A stretch of 64,000 nucleotides of DNA from positions 146,255 to 210,254 of the forward strand of contig JBLNDJ010000018.1 in NCBI GenBank assembly GCA_050261515.1, read 5' to 3'. The position numbers and the translations under genes are program-made. The DNA is from JBLNDJ01 sp050261515 (lineage in GTDB: Bacteria > Acidobacteriota > Terriglobia > Bryobacterales > Bryobacteraceae). This document shows positions 8,983 to 17,474 of the stretch, piece after piece; the first letter of the stretch is position 1, and the number at the start of each line of letters is the position of its first letter. The notes under the pieces are model-generated. The model was not told the DNA's origin. It was given only the letters and a program-made list of their open reading frames with translations, and made no database searches.

Positions 8983-10263
8983 ATGTCTACGAATCCGCAA
9001 ACCTCGGTCGCTTGCGATGTGAAGGACCTGGTGCTTGCCGATATTGGCAAGAAGCGCACCGAATGGGCGTTTCAGTCGATGCCCGTCCTGCAAACCATCC
9101 GCAAGCAGTTCATCAAGACGCAGCCCCTCAAGGGCGTCCGGATCGCGGCGTGCCTCCATGTGACGACCGAGACGGCGAACCTCATGATCACGCTGCGCGA
9201 CGGCGGGGCGGACGCCGTGCTGTGCGCGTCGAACCCGCTTTCGACCCAGGACGACGTGGCCGCGACGCTCGTGCGCGACTACAGCATCCCGGTCTACGCG
9301 ATCAAGGGCGAGACGAACGATGTGTATTACTCGCACATCATGTCGGCCATCGATCACAAGCCGCACATCACGATGGACGACGGCTGCGACCTGGTGACCG
9401 TGCTCCACACCAAGCGCACCGACGCGCTCGAGGGCGTCTACGGCGGCACGGAAGAAACGACCACCGGCGTGATCCGCCTGCGTGCGATGAGCAAGGAAGG
9501 CGTGCTGCGATACCCGGTGATCGCGATCAACGACGCGCTGACCAAGCACCTGTTCGACAACCGCTACGGCACGGGGCAGAGCACGCTCGACGGCATCATC
9601 CGCGCGACGAACATCCTGCTCGCCGGGTTGAACGTGGTGGTGGCGGGTTACGGCTGGTGCGGCCGCGGCGTCGCGATGCGGGCCCGCGGCATGGGCGCCA
9701 ACGTGATCGTTACCGAGATCGACCCGACCAAGGCGATCGAAGCCGTGATGGACGGGTTCCGCGTGATGTCGATGGCCGAGGCGGCCGAGATCGGCGACCT
9801 GTTCGTCACGCTGACGGGCAACAAAAGCGTGATCGCGCGCGAGCACTTCGAGCGGATCAAGAGCGGCGCGATCGTGTGCAACTCGGGTCACTTCAACGTC
9901 GAGATCGACCTCGAGGCGCTGGGCAAAATGGCTTCTTCGCGGCGCCAGGTGCGCGAGTTCGTCGAGGAGTTCGCGCTTCGCGACGGGCGGCGCATCTACG
10001 TGCTCGGCGAGGGCCGGCTCATCAACCTCGCGGCGGCCGAGGGCCATCCGGCGTCGGTCATGGACATGAGCTTCGCCAACCAGGCGCAGTCGGTCGAGTA
10101 CCTCGTGCAACATCACGCCTCGCTCGACAAGCGCGTGTTTGCGGTGCCCGAGGAGCTGGACAAGAAGGTGGCGCGGATGAAGCTCGAGTCCATGGGAGTC
10201 AAGATCGACCGGCTGACTCCCGAGCAGGAACGCTACCTCGCAAGCTGGTCGGAAGGAACGTAG
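8983..10263 (+). CDS. ahcY: Adenosylhomocysteinase
   Basis: Reversibly hydrolyses S-adenosylhomocysteine to homocysteine and adenosine, using bound NAD. The N-terminal substrate domain shows CLHVTTETANLM and the substrate-site stretch GGTEETTTG; the NAD-binding Rossmann motif is GYGWCGRGVAMRARGMGA near residues 216-233. The 426 residues fit the shorter type without the insertion found in proteobacterial and mammalian-type enzymes. The ATG at 8983 follows AAGGAGG; an ORF extension upstream to 8917 lacks conserved residues. It lies between metK and tig on the same strand. Confidence 0.95.
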   Translation: MSTNPQTSVACDVKDLVLADIGKKRTEWAFQSMPVLQTIRKQFIKTQPLKGVRIAACLHVTTETANLMITLRDGGADAVLCASNPLSTQDDVAATLVRDYSIPVYAIKGETNDVYYSHIMSAIDHKPHITMDDGCDLVTVLHTKRTDALEGVYGGTEETTTGVIRLRAMSKEGVLRYPVIAINDALTKHLFDNRYGTGQSTLDGIIRATNILLAGLNVVVAGYGWCGRGVAMRARGMGANVIVTEIDPTKAIEAVMDGFRVMSMAEAAEIGDLFVTLTGNKSVIAREHFERIKSGAIVCNSGHFNVEIDLEALGKMASSRRQVREFVEEFALRDGRRIYVLGEGRLINLAAAEGHPASVMDMSFANQAQSVEYLVQHHASLDKRVFAVPEELDKKVARMKLESMGVKIDRLTPEQERYLASWSEGT

Positions 10264-10269
10264 AAACCA

Positions 10270-11544
10270 TTGGCAGATCCCCAGAGTAGTTCCAGGCAGT
10301 CGCTCGACATCACGATTCCCGTCGCTGACGTCGAGGCGGAGACGGAGCGTGTCGTCGAGTCGCTCCAGAAAAAAGTGCGCATACCCGGCTTCCGGCCGGG
10401 CAAGGTGCCGGCAGCCATCATCCGGCAGCGCTACCAGAGCGACATCCGGCAGGAGGTGCTCGAGAAGCTCCTCCCGCGGCACTTCTTTCAACGCGCCGAG
10501 CAGGAAGGCCTGCCGGTGGTCGGCACACCGAACGTCAAGGACGTGCATTTCCAAGCGGGTGAGCCGCTGAAGTTCACCGCCGAGTTCGAAGTCGCCCCCA
10601 CGATCGAGCTGAAGGACTACAAGGGCCTCACGGTTCCTTACCAGGAGCCGGAGATCTCGGACGACGACGTCGCCAAGCGCATCAGCGCGCTTCAGGAGCA
10701 GAAGGCCGAGTACGTGAACGTCGATCCGCGGCCGATCGAAAAAGGCGACTATGCGGTGATTTCACTCGAGAGCCTGGCGGGGGTCGAGCAGCCGGTGAAG
10801 CAGGACGAAGTGGTGCTGCTGGTGGGCGGCGAGGACACGCTCTCCGGCTTCACAGACAACCTGTTGGGCGCTTCCCCGGGCGACACGAAAGAATTCGACG
10901 TCGTGTATCCGGAGGATTACGGGCAGCCGCGCCTGGCGGGCAAGACCGTGAGATTCCGCGCTGAAGTGAAGGGGCTGCGGCGCAAGGAGATTCCCGAGCT
11001 CAACGACGAGTTCGCGCGCGACCTGGGCGATTACCAGAACGTCGAGGAGCTGCGCGAGGCGGTGCGCAAGTCGCTGTTCGCCGAACGGCAGTTCCTCGCG
11101 CAGCAGGAAGCCAAGAACAAGCTGATCGAGCAGCTCGTGGACGCGCACGAGTTCCCGGTGCCCGAGGCGTTCCTCGAACAGCAGATCGAGATCCAGGTGC
11201 GGCGGCAGTTGGAGATGCTGGCGGCCGAAGGCGTCGATCCGCGTTCGATCAAGCTCGACTGGGAGAAGGTGAAGGAGTCCCAGCGCGACAAGGCCATCCG
11301 CGAGGTGAAGGCGTCGCTGCTGATCGGCAAGGTGGCTGATACCGAGCAGATCTACGCGACGCAGGAAGAAGTCGATCGCGAAGTGCAGCGCATCGCGCGC
11401 CAGGAGCGCGAGCCGGTGGCGGCGACGCGGAAGCGGCTGGAGAAGGAAGATGGCCTGAGGCGCATCGCCAACCGCATCCGCACCGACAAGACCCTGAACT
11501 TCCTGTTCGAGCACGCGCGCAAGGAAGCGGCCCCGGCGGCATAA
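10270..11544 (+). CDS. tig: Trigger factor
   Basis: Ribosome-associated chaperone with peptidyl-prolyl isomerase activity. The ribosome-docking signature GFRPGK is at residues 40-45, the FKBP-like domain lies around 160-245, and the helical C-terminal domain follows. It is 424 residues long. The start is TTG six bases after the ahcY stop codon, with a GGAAGGAA purine stretch about a dozen bases upstream, so expression is probably coupled to ahcY. The usual downstream clpP-clpX pair is absent here. Confidence 0.94.
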   Translation: MADPQSSSRQSLDITIPVADVEAETERVVESLQKKVRIPGFRPGKVPAAIIRQRYQSDIRQEVLEKLLPRHFFQRAEQEGLPVVGTPNVKDVHFQAGEPLKFTAEFEVAPTIELKDYKGLTVPYQEPEISDDDVAKRISALQEQKAEYVNVDPRPIEKGDYAVISLESLAGVEQPVKQDEVVLLVGGEDTLSGFTDNLLGASPGDTKEFDVVYPEDYGQPRLAGKTVRFRAEVKGLRRKEIPELNDEFARDLGDYQNVEELREAVRKSLFAERQFLAQQEAKNKLIEQLVDAHEFPVPEAFLEQQIEIQVRRQLEMLAAEGVDPRSIKLDWEKVKESQRDKAIREVKASLLIGKVADTEQIYATQEEVDREVQRIARQEREPVAATRKRLEKEDGLRRIANRIRTDKTLNFLFEHARKEAAPAA

Positions 11545-11565
11545 CCGCGAAGCGTTCGGCGGGAC

Positions 11566-11937
11566 TCAGGGGCGCAATCTCAGTGCGGCGCTCATCTTGC
11601 GGTCCACTTCCGTGATGTGATGCGCGAGCCAGCCGTTCAGCAGGCTGGCGGCGTCCGGCGTGATCCGGCTCACGGCACCGATCGCGGAGCTGAGTTGGTT
11701 GTGCGCGGCATGGTGTTCGGCCAGGCCGGCGTAGTTCACGGCTCGCATGAGCGATTCTTCGGCCTCGAAGTGCTCCCGGCTGAAGGATGCAAGGCCGGCG
11801 AGCAGCGCTCCCAGCGTGGCCTGGTCGCGGCCTTCGAGAATGGCCGCGTAAAGCTCGGCGGCCATTGCGAAAACACGCCTGTGCTGGGCGTCGATCTCCG
11901 AAATCCCCGTCTCGTATTCAGCTTTCCATTCGAACAT
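11566..11937 (-). CDS. Bacteriohemerythrin
   Basis: A 123-residue single-domain oxygen-binding protein with a di-iron centre. The N-terminus reads FEWKAEYETGISEIDAQHRR, matching the W-x(n)-GI-x-x-ID-x-QH signature; later ligands are in HFEAEE, EHHAAH and HITEVD. The ATG at 11937 is preferred over the ORF start at 11991 because the domain begins there and GAGG lies just upstream. It converges on tig. Likely roles are oxygen storage or sensing; neither is shown by the context. Confidence 0.88.
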   Translation of the reverse strand: MFEWKAEYETGISEIDAQHRRVFAMAAELYAAILEGRDQATLGALLAGLASFSREHFEAEESLMRAVNYAGLAEHHAAHNQLSSAIGAVSRITPDAASLLNGWLAHHITEVDRKMSAALRLRP

Positions 11938-12044
11938 GTGATTCCTCGCCCGTTCGTGGGGCGCACCCGCTGGTCCGCCCCGCAATTTCACACACAGGCA
12001 TGGAAAGATGGTACCGCGTCGAAGTTGTGGGGCAGCCGGCCCCG

Positions 12045-12593
12045 CTAGATCAGCTCGCGCAACTCAAGGTAGTTCGGCTGCTGCATCTGTTCGAGGTCGC
12101 GCTTCACCAGATTCAGGCCGAACACACACAGCTCGAACGCCTCCGACAGCTTGCGGAACAGCGGCGCTTCCCGCTTGTACTCGAACTGGTCGAAGAACGA
12201 AACGATACGGTACGATTCCTTCCCCGCCTTGATGTAATCAATGAAAGCGTCGAGCCGCGCGTTGAAGCGAGGCAGGCGGGCGACGTGCTCGGGGAACAGG
12301 CCCGAGAGGAACAATGTGTAGTCGCCGATGTGCTTGCGCACCTCGCGTTCGCGATCGAACGAACGCGCCTCGAGCAGCGGGTTCGATTCGATCAGCATCT
12401 CGCCAACGTCTTCCAGGGGTTTGCCCCCGGCGTCGCGGATCTTGTACAGGTTGTTGACGTGGACGAAATCGACGAGCAGCGCCGCGACGTACTCCGCGAT
12501 ATCGGAGTCGCGCAGCCGCGCGTCATCGTAGAAGCGCCGTGTCACGGCGGTCGTGAACAGCCGCCGCAACGGATGGTTGCTGCCGACCTGCAT
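12045..12593 (-). CDS. Conserved-looking protein of unknown function
   Basis: A 182-residue soluble protein that I do not recognise. It is mostly helical in appearance with many charged residues, has no signal peptide, no membrane segment and no obvious catalytic motif. Features include RRFYDDARLRDSDIAEYVA near the start and FFDQFEYKREAPLFRKLSEA near residue 140. The start overlaps the last 71 bases of the glycosidase upstream, with GAGGGG just before the ATG. Codon use is like the neighbours, so it is probably a real gene. Confidence 0.7.
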   Translation of the reverse strand: MQVGSNHPLRRLFTTAVTRRFYDDARLRDSDIAEYVAALLVDFVHVNNLYKIRDAGGKPLEDVGEMLIESNPLLEARSFDREREVRKHIGDYTLFLSGLFPEHVARLPRFNARLDAFIDYIKAGKESYRIVSFFDQFEYKREAPLFRKLSEAFELCVFGLNLVKRDLEQMQQPNYLELRELI

Positions 12594-14853
12594 GGCCCCT
12601 CGACTTCATTTTAGGGGAAAGCCGGACCACCCACACGTCCCTCGCTCCGATCCGCCGGGCCAGCACCGGAACGGGTTCGCCGGTGACGAGGTCGGTCGCC
12701 CCGTAGTCGCCCGGAATGCGCAGTTTCACCGTGACCTCGCCCGCCTGCGCCTGATGATTGAAGACGAACAGCAGCTTGTCGGAGCCGGATTCAAGCATGC
12801 GCACTTCCGCTTCCGCGCCCGTCACCTCAAACGGGCGCTCGACTCCGGCCCATTCGAGCACGCCCGTGAAGAAGCGCTGTAGCGCGGGGTCGGGCTTCGT
12901 ATCGTACGCCGCCGAAAGGTACGAGCCCAGGGTGAGTGTCTTGCCGCGCCCGAACGATCCGATCACCGCGGCGGGCGCGCCGCTCCCGAAGCGCGCGGCG
13001 ACTCGGCCGCCGGGCAGCACGGGCTCGAGCGTTTCCTCGTAAAGCCGGCCGGGCAGGCGGTCGCCCTGCTTCAGGCCCGGGATCTCGCCCCCGGCCCAGA
13101 TCAGGTCCGGCCGCCGTACGGTCTGGACAGCGGTCTCGCGGCAATTCATCGCGCGGTGCAGCCCGAGGCCGGGGATCGTCGGGGACGCCCAGCCGCGCTC
13201 GTTGTTCCACCCGGCGCGCGCTTCGGCGACCAGCGCGCCGCCCGCGCGCACGTACTCGGTGAGCGCCGCGGCCGCGGCCTGCGGAATCATGAGCGGATAG
13301 GGAAGATAGATGAGCTTGTACTTCCCGGCCAGTTCCGGTCCGAGTTCGTTGACGTGGATGAAATCGATCGGGATGTTGGCCGGAAACAGCGCGCGGTAAA
13401 TCCCCATCAGCGACGCCTGCTCGATGCCGCCGGCCTCGCCCTGCGGACCTCCATACACGGCCTGTCGCTGGCGCCCGCCGACGAAGTGCACGAGCGGATT
13501 GTAGACTATGGCCGCTTGCGCCGGCGCCGGCCGCGCATCGAGGAACAGCCGCTGGTTGCGGTCCACCACGCGCGCGATCGCGCCCGCGGTACGGCTCCGC
13601 GCGGTGAGGGTGCCGTCGAGCTGGATCAGCCCGAAGCCGCCCGATTCGTAGCCGGAGCTCATCGGATACCACGCGTATACGCAGATTCCCTTGGCGCCGC
13701 GCGAGAGCGCGCTCCAGGTCCAGATGCGCAGGTCTTCGGGCGTGACCGTCGGACTTACGTTGAGCGCGATGGTGCCGAAGCCGCCCTGCAACTCACCGAT
13801 ATAGAACCCGCGCCCCTTGCCCGCGAAGCCGAACGACCGCGTGAAGTCGAGCAGTGCCGCGCGCCACGGCGTGTCGCGATCGACTCCGGCCGAGTGCTTC
13901 GGGTACATCGACGTGCCGTAGTAATCCACCTGGCGCGCCATGCTCCAATCGTCCGACTGTCCTTCCCACCACAGCGGCGAGCTGAACAGGCCGACGCCGG
14001 CGGCGTGGCTGGTTGCGATGCTCGCGGGCGCCACGCGCTTGACCGCCTCGTAGCGCGCGTGCAGGTCCTCGGCGAGCTTGTCCGCGATGAACGTCTTCCA
14101 GTCGATAAAATCCGTGTAGGAGAGGATCGTGCTCAGCCGGTTCGGCTCCACCTCATCCCAGGCAGCGTAGCTTCGATACCAGGCGCGGTTCAGCTCCTCG
14201 ATCGAGCCGTACTTCTTCAGCAGCCACGCGCGGAAGCGCTTAACCGTATTCGTGCAGAAGCAGAATTCGGGATTTGCGATGTAGGTCGGCGTGGCCCAGT
14301 TGATGACGTGCGGCTCGCTCCACAGGTCCCATCCGACAAAGGCCGGGCTGCGGCGCGCCCGCTCGGCAAGCGCCGCGTAGAAGCCGAGGTCGGCCGCGCG
14401 CACGCCGGGATGGTCCATGCAATAACCGGGCGAGGACTCCGGCGTGATGCGATCGCCGTTCGAAGATACGAACAGCGAGTCGGGGTACTTGCGGCCCACC
14501 CAGCCCGGCGCCGAATCCATGTAGACCTGAAGGATGACCTTGAGCCCTTCCTGCTCGGCTAGCTCGAGCAGCACGTCGAGCGTATCGAAGCGATACTGCT
14601 TCTCGGCGGGCTCACCGCTGGCCCAATCCATCCAGCACCGGATCGTGTTGAACCCGAGGCTCTTGATGTTCCGCAAGTCGGCGCGCCAGGTTTCCTTCTT
14701 CGCGCGCGGATCGGCCTCGAGCATCGGCGCGCGGGCCTTGCCGCCGCCATACCAGACGGCCATCGGGAAAAAGTCCGCTGTGGCGGAACTCTGGGCGGCA
14801 GGCGCGGAGGCCGCCGCGAACAACAGAAGGGCGAAGGCAGCAATGCGGTGCAC
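12523..14853 (-). CDS. Exported GH42-like beta-galactosidase family protein
   Basis: A 776-residue secreted glycosidase. A Sec signal (FALLLFAAASAPAAQ) precedes a clan GH-A TIM barrel with GFNTIRCWMDW. The probable acid/base glutamate is in WDLWSEPHVINW, where the usual Asn-Glu is Ser-Glu, and the probable nucleophile is in GFYIGELQGG. A second domain from about residue 440 to 650 resembles the GH42 trimerisation domain, and a small beta domain follows. The start is GTG with TACAAT six bases upstream. Beta-galactoside specificity is a family guess only; GH5-like or GH2-like relatives are possible. Confidence 0.75.
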   Translation of the reverse strand: MHRIAAFALLLFAAASAPAAQSSATADFFPMAVWYGGGKARAPMLEADPRAKKETWRADLRNIKSLGFNTIRCWMDWASGEPAEKQYRFDTLDVLLELAEQEGLKVILQVYMDSAPGWVGRKYPDSLFVSSNGDRITPESSPGYCMDHPGVRAADLGFYAALAERARRSPAFVGWDLWSEPHVINWATPTYIANPEFCFCTNTVKRFRAWLLKKYGSIEELNRAWYRSYAAWDEVEPNRLSTILSYTDFIDWKTFIADKLAEDLHARYEAVKRVAPASIATSHAAGVGLFSSPLWWEGQSDDWSMARQVDYYGTSMYPKHSAGVDRDTPWRAALLDFTRSFGFAGKGRGFYIGELQGGFGTIALNVSPTVTPEDLRIWTWSALSRGAKGICVYAWYPMSSGYESGGFGLIQLDGTLTARSRTAGAIARVVDRNQRLFLDARPAPAQAAIVYNPLVHFVGGRQRQAVYGGPQGEAGGIEQASLMGIYRALFPANIPIDFIHVNELGPELAGKYKLIYLPYPLMIPQAAAAALTEYVRAGGALVAEARAGWNNERGWASPTIPGLGLHRAMNCRETAVQTVRRPDLIWAGGEIPGLKQGDRLPGRLYEETLEPVLPGGRVAARFGSGAPAAVIGSFGRGKTLTLGSYLSAAYDTKPDPALQRFFTGVLEWAGVERPFEVTGAEAEVRMLESGSDKLLFVFNHQAQAGEVTVKLRIPGDYGATDLVTGEPVPVLARRIGARDVWVVRLSPKMKSRGHAGRQQPSVAAAVHDRRDTALLR

Positions 14854-14859
14854 GGAGGG

Positions 14860-14865
14860 ATTGTA
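14860..14865 (-). promoter_or_regulatory. Candidate -10 element for the GH42-like gene
   Basis: TACAAT on the minus strand ends six bases before the GTG start at 14853, predicting a leaderless mRNA. It borders the heptamer repeat array that fills the rest of the gap. Confidence 0.45.
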
Positions 14866-14873
14866 TCGAAAAT

Positions 14874-15060
14874 CAGAAGACAGAAGTCAGAAGTTAGAAT
14901 TCAGAAGAATCCTTCCAGCTTCTGGCTCCGGCTTCTGGCTTCTGACTTCTGACTTCTGACTTCTGACTTCTGACTTCCGGCTTCTGACTTCTGACTTCTG
15001 ACTTCTGACTTCCGGCTTCTGACTTCTGGCTTCTGACTTCTGACTTCTGACTTCCAGCTT
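14874..15060. repeat. Heptanucleotide tandem repeat array with inverted halves
   Basis: The gap between the sensor kinase stop and the glycosidase start is almost fully repeat. Five CAGAAGT-type heptamers (14874-14908) are followed by a short spacer and about twenty CTTCTGA/CTTCTGG-type heptamers (14919-15060), which are the reverse complement of the first group. A few units are CTTCCGG or CTCCGG variants. The two halves could pair as a long hairpin. It resembles the short tandem heptamers (STRR) of cyanobacteria. A related array is at 63824-63883. Confidence 0.9.
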
Positions 15061-17313
15061 CTACTTATCCAGCACCTCTCTCACCCTCCCCAATAGCACA
15101 TCCGGCGTGAAGGGCTTCTGCAGAAACGTCGTCTCGTCGTCCTTCGCTCCTTGCATCAGCACGGAGTGGTCGGTGTAGCCGGACATGTAGAGAATCCGTA
15201 TGCGCGGCCGCAGTTGCTTGATGCGCTCGGCGAGGTCGCGCCCGCTCATGCCGGGCATGATCATATCGGTCAGGCAGAGGTGGATCGTGCCTTTGTGCGC
15301 TTCCGACATGGTCAGCGCTTCGCGAACGTCCGCGGCTTGCAAGACGGTGTAACCGTGCGTTTCGAGCACCTCGCGCACGAGCTGGCGCAGGCCCGGTTCG
15401 TCCTCGACGAGCAGCACGGTTTCGGTGCCGGTCTTGCGTTCCGGAAGGGTGCCGTTTTCGACGCACGCGGCCACCGCGCGCTCGAGCGCCGGAAGATGGA
15501 TGCGGAACGTGGTGCCGCCGCCGACCTGCGACCTCACCGTCACCTCGCCACCGGCTTGTTTCACGATGCCGTACACAGTGCTCAGCCCGAGGCCCGTTCC
15601 CTTGCCGCGGCTCTTGGTGGTGAAGAACGGCTCGAAAATCCTGCGCTGCGTTTCTTCGCTCATCCCTTTGCCGGTGTCTGTGACCGACAGCAGGACGTAG
15701 GCACCCGGCGCGATCCCATCCGGGTCCTGCTCTTTGATAGCGGCGATTCCGGTGCTGATCGTCATCGTGCCGCCTTCCGGCATCGCATCGCGCGCGTTCA
15801 CCGCGAGGTTCATGAGCACCTGCTGGAACTGGCCCTCGTCCACCTTCACCCTGGGGAGGCCTGCGTCGAGCTTCACCACCAGCTCGATGTCTTCGCCGAT
15901 CAGGCGATGCAGCAGGTTGTCCATGCCGCGCACGAGCGTGTTGAGATCGAGCACTTGCGGCGTGACGATCTGGCGGCGGCTGAAGGCGAGCAACTGGTTC
16001 GTCAGCGCCGCGGCGCTGTCGCTGGCGCGCACGATCTCCTCGACGTAGCCGCGCATCGGATGTTCCGCTTCGAAGCCGTCCAGCACCATCTGCGTGTAGC
16101 CGGTGATCACCGTCAGCAGATTGTTGAAGTCGTGCGCCACGCCGCCGGCCAGGCGCCCGATGGCCTCCATCTTCTGCGATTGCCGGAAGTCCTCTTCCAG
16201 GCGTTTGCGTCCCGTAATGTCGGCGATTACAGAGATGCCGCCGATCACATTCCCGACGCCGTCCCGCAGAGGAGCGTTCCACAACGCGACGTTGATGAGC
16301 GCTCCGTCCCTGCGGCGGCGCTGGCGCTCGATGCCCGAGATCGTCGCGCCGCGCGCCAGGCGCGCCAGGTTCTCGTGAAAAAACTCCTCATCCTCGGGGG
16401 GGACAATGGGGAAAAATTCGCCGATCACCTCGACCGCCCGCCACCCGAAAATCTCCTCGGCGGCGCGGTTCCACGTCTTGACGTAGCCCTGAAGATCCAT
16501 CGTGATGATGGCCAGCGGGCTGGTCTCGATCACGGCGCGAAGCGTCTGGTTCGCCTGGCGCAGCTCGTCCTCGGTGCGCTTGCGGTCGGTGATGTCCACG
16601 CCGGTTCCCAGGATGTACTCCGCATCGCCGCCTGCGCCGGCCACCGCAGAGCCCGACCACGCGATCAGCCGCTTGCGGCCGTCTTTGGTGATCCAGTGAT
16701 TCTCGTATTGATTCGCAATCGTGCCCGCGCGGAGATCCTTCACGGCTTGCCTCGCCGCTTCGACTTCCCCGGGGACCAGGAGCGTTTCCCAGATCGACTT
16801 GTCGAGAACCTCCTCGGCGCGGTAGCCCGTGACCGCCTCGGCCGCGTGGTTGAATTCGAGGATGCGGCCGTCGCGGCCGAGCACGACCACGATGACCGAC
16901 ACCGTTTCGGCGATTGCGGTGGCCCAGTCGCATTCCTTCCGCAGCCTGTCGGCCGCCCGCTTCGAGTCCGTGATATCACGCATGGTGAGGACGGCGCCGA
17001 ACTGCCGTCCCGACTCGTCGCGCAGAGGATTCGCCCACGCGCTGACCCAGTTTTCTCCCGGCACGGCTTCGTTCTGAACGCGGATCTCGACGGGGCTCGC
17101 GGCTTCGCCCCGAAGCGCGCGCTTCAACGGCGTTTCGTCTCTCAATGGAAGCAGTTGCTCGGCCGCGGCGTTCGCAAGAAGAAGCCGGCCCTGCATGTCG
17201 GTGATAACGATGCCATCGCTCGAGCTGGCGATCAGCGATTCGAGAATCGCTCGCGCGTCGGCCGAAGAAGGAAGCACTCGAGCGTGCGCGCGTTTGCCGG
17301 GCGAAGATTGCAC
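15061..17313 (-). CDS. Cytosolic PAS-PAS-PAS hybrid sensor histidine kinase
   Basis: A 750-residue signalling protein. Three PAS domains cover about residues 20-130, 140-260 and 270-385. The HisKA phosphorylation site is the histidine in VAHDFNNLL near residue 408, followed by an HATPase domain with NARDAMPEGG, GKGMSEE and GTGLGLS. A C-terminal receiver domain (about 630-745) has LLVEDEPG and the phospho-acceptor aspartate in CLTDMIMPGMSG. No membrane segment is present, so it probably senses an internal or redox signal through PAS. No response regulator gene is adjacent. GTG start follows GGGGGAT. Confidence 0.92.
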   Translation of the reverse strand: MQSSPGKRAHARVLPSSADARAILESLIASSSDGIVITDMQGRLLLANAAAEQLLPLRDETPLKRALRGEAASPVEIRVQNEAVPGENWVSAWANPLRDESGRQFGAVLTMRDITDSKRAADRLRKECDWATAIAETVSVIVVVLGRDGRILEFNHAAEAVTGYRAEEVLDKSIWETLLVPGEVEAARQAVKDLRAGTIANQYENHWITKDGRKRLIAWSGSAVAGAGGDAEYILGTGVDITDRKRTEDELRQANQTLRAVIETSPLAIITMDLQGYVKTWNRAAEEIFGWRAVEVIGEFFPIVPPEDEEFFHENLARLARGATISGIERQRRRRDGALINVALWNAPLRDGVGNVIGGISVIADITGRKRLEEDFRQSQKMEAIGRLAGGVAHDFNNLLTVITGYTQMVLDGFEAEHPMRGYVEEIVRASDSAAALTNQLLAFSRRQIVTPQVLDLNTLVRGMDNLLHRLIGEDIELVVKLDAGLPRVKVDEGQFQQVLMNLAVNARDAMPEGGTMTISTGIAAIKEQDPDGIAPGAYVLLSVTDTGKGMSEETQRRIFEPFFTTKSRGKGTGLGLSTVYGIVKQAGGEVTVRSQVGGGTTFRIHLPALERAVAACVENGTLPERKTGTETVLLVEDEPGLRQLVREVLETHGYTVLQAADVREALTMSEAHKGTIHLCLTDMIMPGMSGRDLAERIKQLRPRIRILYMSGYTDHSVLMQGAKDDETTFLQKPFTPDVLLGRVREVLDK

Positions 17314-17462
17314 CTGATCCCCCGCTATGGAACGTTCCCCTCGGTCACGACGCTTAACGGCGCCGCCTACTCACCAGCATAGGTTACAACAGGGCCGGAA
17401 AGAATGCCATTGGTTTATGGTGTTCAGTTGAAAACGTAATCGCGGAACTTTCTTTGCGCGAG

Positions 17463-17468
17463 TATAAT
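17463..17468 (+). promoter_or_regulatory. Candidate -10 element for the DUF362 gene
   Basis: A perfect TATAAT ends six bases before the ATG at 17475, predicting a leaderless mRNA. No good -35 box stands at 17 bases spacing. Confidence 0.5.
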
Positions 17469-17474
17469 TCGCTC

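Noticed and set aside
8818..10554. 578-codon open frame on the minus strand
   Set aside because: Antisense to ahcY; no recognisable motif and typical shadow composition.
14874..15060. CRISPR array
   Set aside because: Units are seven bases with no spacers, and no cas gene is near.
15151..17382. 743-codon open frame on the plus strand
   Set aside because: Antisense to the sensor kinase, whose PAS, HisKA and receiver motifs are unambiguous.
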